A stretch of 14,178 bases of DNA, taken from positions 1 through 14,178 of the forward strand of contig UQEO01000047.1 in NCBI GenBank assembly GCA_900540095.1, given 5' to 3'. Numbering within the stretch: the first letter of the stretch is position 1; every line of letters begins with the position of its first letter. A program made the translations under genes and the position numbers. The notes beneath the pieces were generated by a model that was given only the letters and a program-made list of their open reading frames with translations, did no database searches and was not told the DNA's origin. This DNA is from an uncultured Collinsella sp. GTDB lineage: Bacteria > Actinomycetota > Coriobacteriia > Coriobacteriales > Coriobacteriaceae. Below, one piece after another: positions 11,140 to 14,178 of this stretch.

Positions 11140-12888
11140 CTACATACGCCCCAATTCGCCCACGATATGGCCCACGCGGTCCTCGGGCTCCTTGACCTCG
11201 ACACCGTTGTAGCGGAAGAACCGCGCCGGGTCGTGCATCAGGTCCTCGAGCGGCACCAGCACAAAGTCGCGCTCGCCAATGAGAGGATGCGGCAGGCGCA
11301 GCTTTTTGCCGCCGTGGGTCTCGCCGTCCATCCACAGCAGGTCCAGGTCGATGGTGCGCGGACCGTTGGCCTTGGCCTTTTTGGAGCGGTCGCGCCCAAG
11401 CTCGGCCTCGATCTTCATGAGCTCGTCGAGCAGCACCAGCGGCGCCAGCTCGGTCTTGATCTCGATGACGGCGTTGGCAAACGCGTCCTGGCGCGTCTCG
11501 TAGGCCGGCTCGCTCTCGTAAATCTTGGAGGAGTTAGACACGCAGGTAAGTGGAATCTCGGCGATCATCTCACGTGCGGCGCGGATGTTGTCGCAGCGAT
11601 GCCCCAGGTTGGAGCCCACGGCCACAAACGCGCGGCGCGGCTGCGGCTTGGCAACCGCCCAGTAGCCGTTCAGGAACTGCGCAAAACCCGCGGCGTCGTG
11701 CACGCGCACGATGTTGGCACCGGCCTGGATGGCGCCCAGGCACACGCCAAACGTGGCGGCATCGCGCGCGGCGGCCTCGGTCACGCCCGAGATAGCGCCC
11801 ACAAAACGCTTGCGCGACACGGCGCACATGAGCGGATAGCCCAGTGACGCCATCTTGGCAGTCTCGCGCTGGATGACGATGTCCTCGTTAGCCGACTTAC
11901 CAAAGCCCGGGCCAGGATCGATGCAGATGCGGTCGCGCGACACGCCGGCATGGATGAGTGTGCGGGCCTGGTCGGACAGAAAGCCCATAACGCGGCGCAT
12001 GATGGGCGCCGAATCGGGCAGGGTGAAGCGGCGGAGCTGCGAGGTGGGCACGTAGGCTTCCTCGCGGCGGGCGCTGCGGCGCATCATGGCTGCCAGGTGG
12101 TCATTGGACTCCGATGCGACCTCGGTGGCTGCGGGCGCGGCCTCGGGCGCGGGCGCGACGGTCTCGGCGGCAGCAGCCTGCTCGGCGGCCGGCGTCTCCT
12201 GCCCCAGCTCGGTTGCAGGCTCGGACGTGGGCTCCGGTTCGCCAAACGGCAACGAGGGCTGCACCACGCCGCCCGGAAGCTTGGCCTCCGGCTTAGGATC
12301 GCCCAGCAGCTTGCCGCGACGGGCGCGGGCCGGCCTCTCGGCCTCACGCGCGGCCTCGGCAGCCGCCTCGCGCGCCTTCTCGGCAACAAACGCCGCTGCC
12401 GAGGTATCGAGCTGCACCGTTGCGTGCGTGCGGGTGGGCGCGGCGACCTCGCCGGCATGCATCACGATGACGCCGCAGGTGCTCGTCTTAACAAACTCGA
12501 CCATCTTGGGATCGGTGAAGCCGGTCACGTCGTTGACGATCGAGGCGCCGCAGCGCACGGCCGCCTTGGCAACCGCTACATGACGCGTGTCGATCGAGAC
12601 GATGGCGCCCTCCTTGGCCAGCGCGCGCACCACGGGCAGCACGCGGCGAGCCTCCTCGTCGGGGTTGACCGGGGTAAAACCAGGGCGTGTGGACTCGCCG
12701 CCCACGTCGATGATGTCGGCGCCGGCGTCGAGCATCGCCAGGCCGTACTCGATGGCGGCATCGGGGTCGAAGTGCTCCCCGCCATCGCTAAACGAATCGG
12801 GCGTCACGTTGAGGACGCCCATGATGCGCGGACGGTCAAAGCTGAGCTCATACTTTCCGCACCGCCATGTCTTGCTGTCGTTCGCCAT
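11140..12888 (-). CDS. folP-folK: Dihydropteroate synthase - HPPK fusion (folate synthesis)
   Basis: One 582-residue chain joins two consecutive folate enzymes. Dihydropteroate synthase (residues about 15-410) condenses the pterin pyrophosphate with p-aminobenzoate: RIMGVLNVTPDSFSDGG (21-37), DVGGESTRPG (61-70), VSIDTRH, SIVNDVTGF, VIVMHAG, ICIDPGPGFGKS (321-332) and SRKRF are all present. HPPK (about 418-582) makes that pyrophosphate: FVAVGSNLGHR (421-431) and GPRTIDLDLLWMDG (509-522). Between VMHAG and the DPGPGFGK block the protein carries an Ala/Pro/Glu-rich insert of roughly 130 residues (about 150-285). ATG 12888 is chosen, with AGGAGG (12895-12900) 6 nt upstream; ATG 12894 would abut the Shine-Dalgarno. 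It heads the operon with the biotin-ligase-like gene. The DHPS domain is the sulfonamide target. Confidence 0.93.
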   Translation of the reverse strand: MANDSKTWRCGKYELSFDRPRIMGVLNVTPDSFSDGGEHFDPDAAIEYGLAMLDAGADIIDVGGESTRPGFTPVNPDEEARRVLPVVRALAKEGAIVSIDTRHVAVAKAAVRCGASIVNDVTGFTDPKMVEFVKTSTCGVIVMHAGEVAAPTRTHATVQLDTSAAAFVAEKAREAAAEAAREAERPARARRGKLLGDPKPEAKLPGGVVQPSLPFGEPEPTSEPATELGQETPAAEQAAAAETVAPAPEAAPAATEVASESNDHLAAMMRRSARREEAYVPTSQLRRFTLPDSAPIMRRVMGFLSDQARTLIHAGVSRDRICIDPGPGFGKSANEDIVIQRETAKMASLGYPLMCAVSRKRFVGAISGVTEAAARDAATFGVCLGAIQAGANIVRVHDAAGFAQFLNGYWAVAKPQPRRAFVAVGSNLGHRCDNIRAAREMIAEIPLTCVSNSSKIYESEPAYETRQDAFANAVIEIKTELAPLVLLDELMKIEAELGRDRSKKAKANGPRTIDLDLLWMDGETHGGKKLRLPHPLIGERDFVLVPLEDLMHDPARFFRYNGVEVKEPEDRVGHIVGELGRM

Positions 12889-12911
12889 GAACATCCTCCT
12901 AAAATGCCCAC

Positions 12912-12937
12912 GCCGCCGAGCTTGGGGAGCTGGCGGC
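12912..12937 (-). promoter_or_regulatory. Leader hairpin before folP-folK
   Basis: GCCGCC (12912-12917) pairs with GGCGGC (12932-12937), with an inner AGCT/AGCT stem and one bulged base. It lies in the predicted leader, between the -10 (12964-12969) and the Shine-Dalgarno. There is no T-run after it, so if functional it would act on mRNA folding or stability rather than as a terminator. Confidence 0.35.
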
Positions 12938-12963
12938 GGGGTCGCTTTGCACTCAGTCTTTCT

Positions 12964-12969
12964 ATTGTA
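12964..12969 (-). promoter_or_regulatory. -10 of folP-folK (TACAAT)
   Basis: On the minus strand GATACAAT occurs in an otherwise GC-rich 95-bp gap after the sirtuin gene, leaving a leader of about 70 nt. A TTGCGT 19 bp upstream (12989-12994), inside the sirtuin end, is a weak -35. The core matches that of coaX. Confidence 0.4.
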
Positions 12970-12983
12970 TCCGCGCGCGCGGG

Positions 12984-13736
12984 CTAGAACGCAAACGCGG
13001 CCGCGATGTCGCAAGAAATCAGCAGGTCGGCATTTGCATCCTGATCGGCGGGAGCAAGGTTGCATATGGCCAGCGTATCGCCGGTAAAGTAACGCGTAAG
13101 GCCTGCCGCCGGATACACTACGAGCGAGGTTCCGCCCACGACGAGGGCGTCGGCTGCGGCGATAGCAGCAACGGCGCCGGTAAGCACACGCTCATCGAGC
13201 GGTTCTTCGTAGAGGACCACATCGGGCTTGATGCGACCGCCGCACGCAGGGCACACGGGCACGCCCGCGGCATCCTCGCGCTCGCGCGCGCAAATCCATT
13301 CGGCGCTGTAGACCGCGCCGCACGTCTGGCAGATATTGCGGTGAACCGAGCCATGCAGCTCAAACACGTGCCGTGAACCAGCCGCCTGATGCAGGCCATC
13401 GATGTTTTGCGTCACCACGGCGTCGAGCTTGCCGGCGCGCTCCAGCTCCGCCAGCTTGGCGTGGCAGTGGTTGGGCTTGGCGCCCAACGCGATCATCTTG
13501 GTCCGGTAGAAGTCGAAAAACTCCGTCGGATGCGCCTCGTAGAAGCTGTGCGAGAGCATAGTCTCGGGCGGATAGGAAAACCGCTGGTGATACAGACCGT
13601 CCACGCTGCGGAAATCGGGAATGCCGCTTGCCGTGGAAACGCCCGCGCCGCCAAAGAAGACCACGCGACCATGGGTTTCGAACAGTTCCGCCAGCGCGGC
13701 GGAGGCCTGTTTGGGGTCCGATATTGCCTGCGTCAT
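12984..13736 (-). CDS. cobB: NAD-dependent protein deacylase, sirtuin family
   Basis: The enzyme removes acyl groups from lysines using NAD+, giving nicotinamide and O-acetyl-ADP-ribose. The 250-residue protein has the normal bacterial size. NAD-binding motifs GGAGVSTASGIPDFRS (29-44) and TQNIDGLHQ (109-117), the catalytic His in FELHGSV (H128), a zinc site from CQTC (136-139) and CPAC (162-165), and GGTSLVVYPAAGL (201-213) are all intact. ATG 13736 is chosen: GGAGG lies 6 nt upstream, and the longer open frame to 13877 would add Arg-rich residues. It is divergent from xth (113-bp gap) and lies 95 bp before folP-folK, which has its own likely promoter. The symbol cobB is by family; substrate preference is not readable. 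Confidence 0.93.
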   Translation of the reverse strand: MTQAISDPKQASAALAELFETHGRVVFFGGAGVSTASGIPDFRSVDGLYHQRFSYPPETMLSHSFYEAHPTEFFDFYRTKMIALGAKPNHCHAKLAELERAGKLDAVVTQNIDGLHQAAGSRHVFELHGSVHRNICQTCGAVYSAEWICAREREDAAGVPVCPACGGRIKPDVVLYEEPLDERVLTGAVAAIAAADALVVGGTSLVVYPAAGLTRYFTGDTLAICNLAPADQDANADLLISCDIAAAFAF

Positions 13737-13849
13737 ATATGTCCTCCGTACGCGTCTCCGGGACGGCGGCGTTCGCGTTATCACTCGCGGACTCCGCCCC
13801 GCCCCTGTTGCGCTAATCTTAAGCCTGCCAACCCCGTCGAAAGGACACC

Positions 13850-14178
13850 ATGCCTCAGACTTACACTTTCGCCTCATGGAACGTCAACGGCCTGCGCGCC
13901 GTGCTCAAAAAAGACCCGAGCTTTATCCAGATCGCACAGGAGCTCAATGTCGATATCCTGGCGCTGCAAGAAACCAAGCTGCAGGAGGGCCAGGTCGATA
14001 TCGATCTGCCCGGCTATCACCAAACCTGGAGCTACGCCCAGCGCAAGGGCTACTCGGGCACCGCGGTCTTTAGCCGCCAGGAACCGCTGCGCGTGCTGCG
14101 CGCCGATGCACTGCTGCCCAACGCCGGCGAGGGCGAGGCGGCCGAGCTCGTCGCCCCAGCCCCAACCGAAAGCCAGCG
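13850..14178 (+). CDS. xth: Exodeoxyribonuclease III, 3' end cut by window
   Basis: The visible 109 residues are the N-terminal part of an ExoIII-type AP endonuclease, which cuts DNA at abasic sites and trims 3' ends in base excision repair. TFASWNVNGLRAV (6-18, metal/active-site Asn11), DILALQETKLQ (35-45, metal-binding Glu41), GYHQTWSYAQRKGYSGTAVFSR (55-76; a long match, so only the ends are diagnostic) follow the family order. After EPLRV, where ExoIII normally proceeds quickly to an 'EGR' strand, the sequence becomes GEGEAAELVAPAPTESQ, suggesting an insert. AAGGA (13841-13845) is 4 nt before the ATG. The gene runs off the right edge, so completeness cannot be judged. Confidence 0.92.
   Translation, partial: MPQTYTFASWNVNGLRAVLKKDPSFIQIAQELNVDILALQETKLQEGQVDIDLPGYHQTWSYAQRKGYSGTAVFSRQEPLRVLRADALLPNAGEGEAAELVAPAPTESQ

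Noticed and set aside
10579..11847. 422-codon plus-strand open frame
   Set aside because: His/Arg-rich shadow of the biotin-ligase-like and folP-folK genes, typical of high-GC antisense frames; no family motif.
11950..12987. 345-codon plus-strand open frame opposite folP
   Set aside because: Gly/Arg/His-rich antisense shadow; the minus strand carries clear DHPS motifs.

Overview
The window looks like chromosome from a high-GC Gram-positive gut bacterium of the Coriobacteriia, Collinsella-like. This is inferred from high GC, Shine-Dalgarno-led genes, the style of the folP-folK fusion, coaX, sirtuin and exoIII genes, and an initiator tRNA. No rRNA or phylogenetic marker is present to prove it. 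The window has two halves: an accessory, mobile-element-like stretch (1 to about 7.8 kb) and a housekeeping stretch (about 7.8 to 14.2 kb).

Accessory half. At the left edge a minus-strand pair encodes a DUF2958 protein and a probable DUF4313 protein (cut by the window start); both families are typical cargo of integrative and conjugative elements. Upstream is about 340 bp without genes, rich in inverted repeats. Then come a small orphan gene (+), two tandem minus-strand genes of one small 'WPDGR' family, and a divergent gene for a membrane-anchored HNH nuclease (+). Convergent to that is a tightly overlapping minus-strand operon: an MmeI-like restriction-modification fusion broken by an in-frame TAA, an EcsC-family membrane-associated protein, and an Mrr-type modification-dependent restriction enzyme. 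Together this reads as a defence-gene cluster. It ends against the 3' end of an initiator tRNA-fMet gene, a plausible integration boundary, although no second att copy is visible.

Housekeeping half. coaX (+, pantothenate kinase) is followed on the minus strand by a lower-GC AAA/DUF4143 ATPase gene. That gene is bracketed by members of a 41-47 bp palindrome family: one copy just after its stop codon, one over its promoter, and a third 45 bp further on. Next is a minus-strand operon with a folP-folK fusion carrying a roughly 130-residue Ala/Pro/Glu-rich insert inside the DHPS domain, followed directly by a divergent biotin-ligase-like gene. A sirtuin gene lies upstream of it on the same strand. 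Divergent from the sirtuin is xth (exonuclease III), which runs off the right edge.

Most promising for novelty: (i) the palindrome-bounded AAA/DUF4143 unit, which could be a mobile or self-regulated cassette; (ii) the overlapping EcsC-Mrr-MmeI arrangement beside a membrane-tethered HNH nuclease; (iii) the low-complexity insert in DHPS and a possible similar one in ExoIII. All family calls come from reading motifs; no database search was run.
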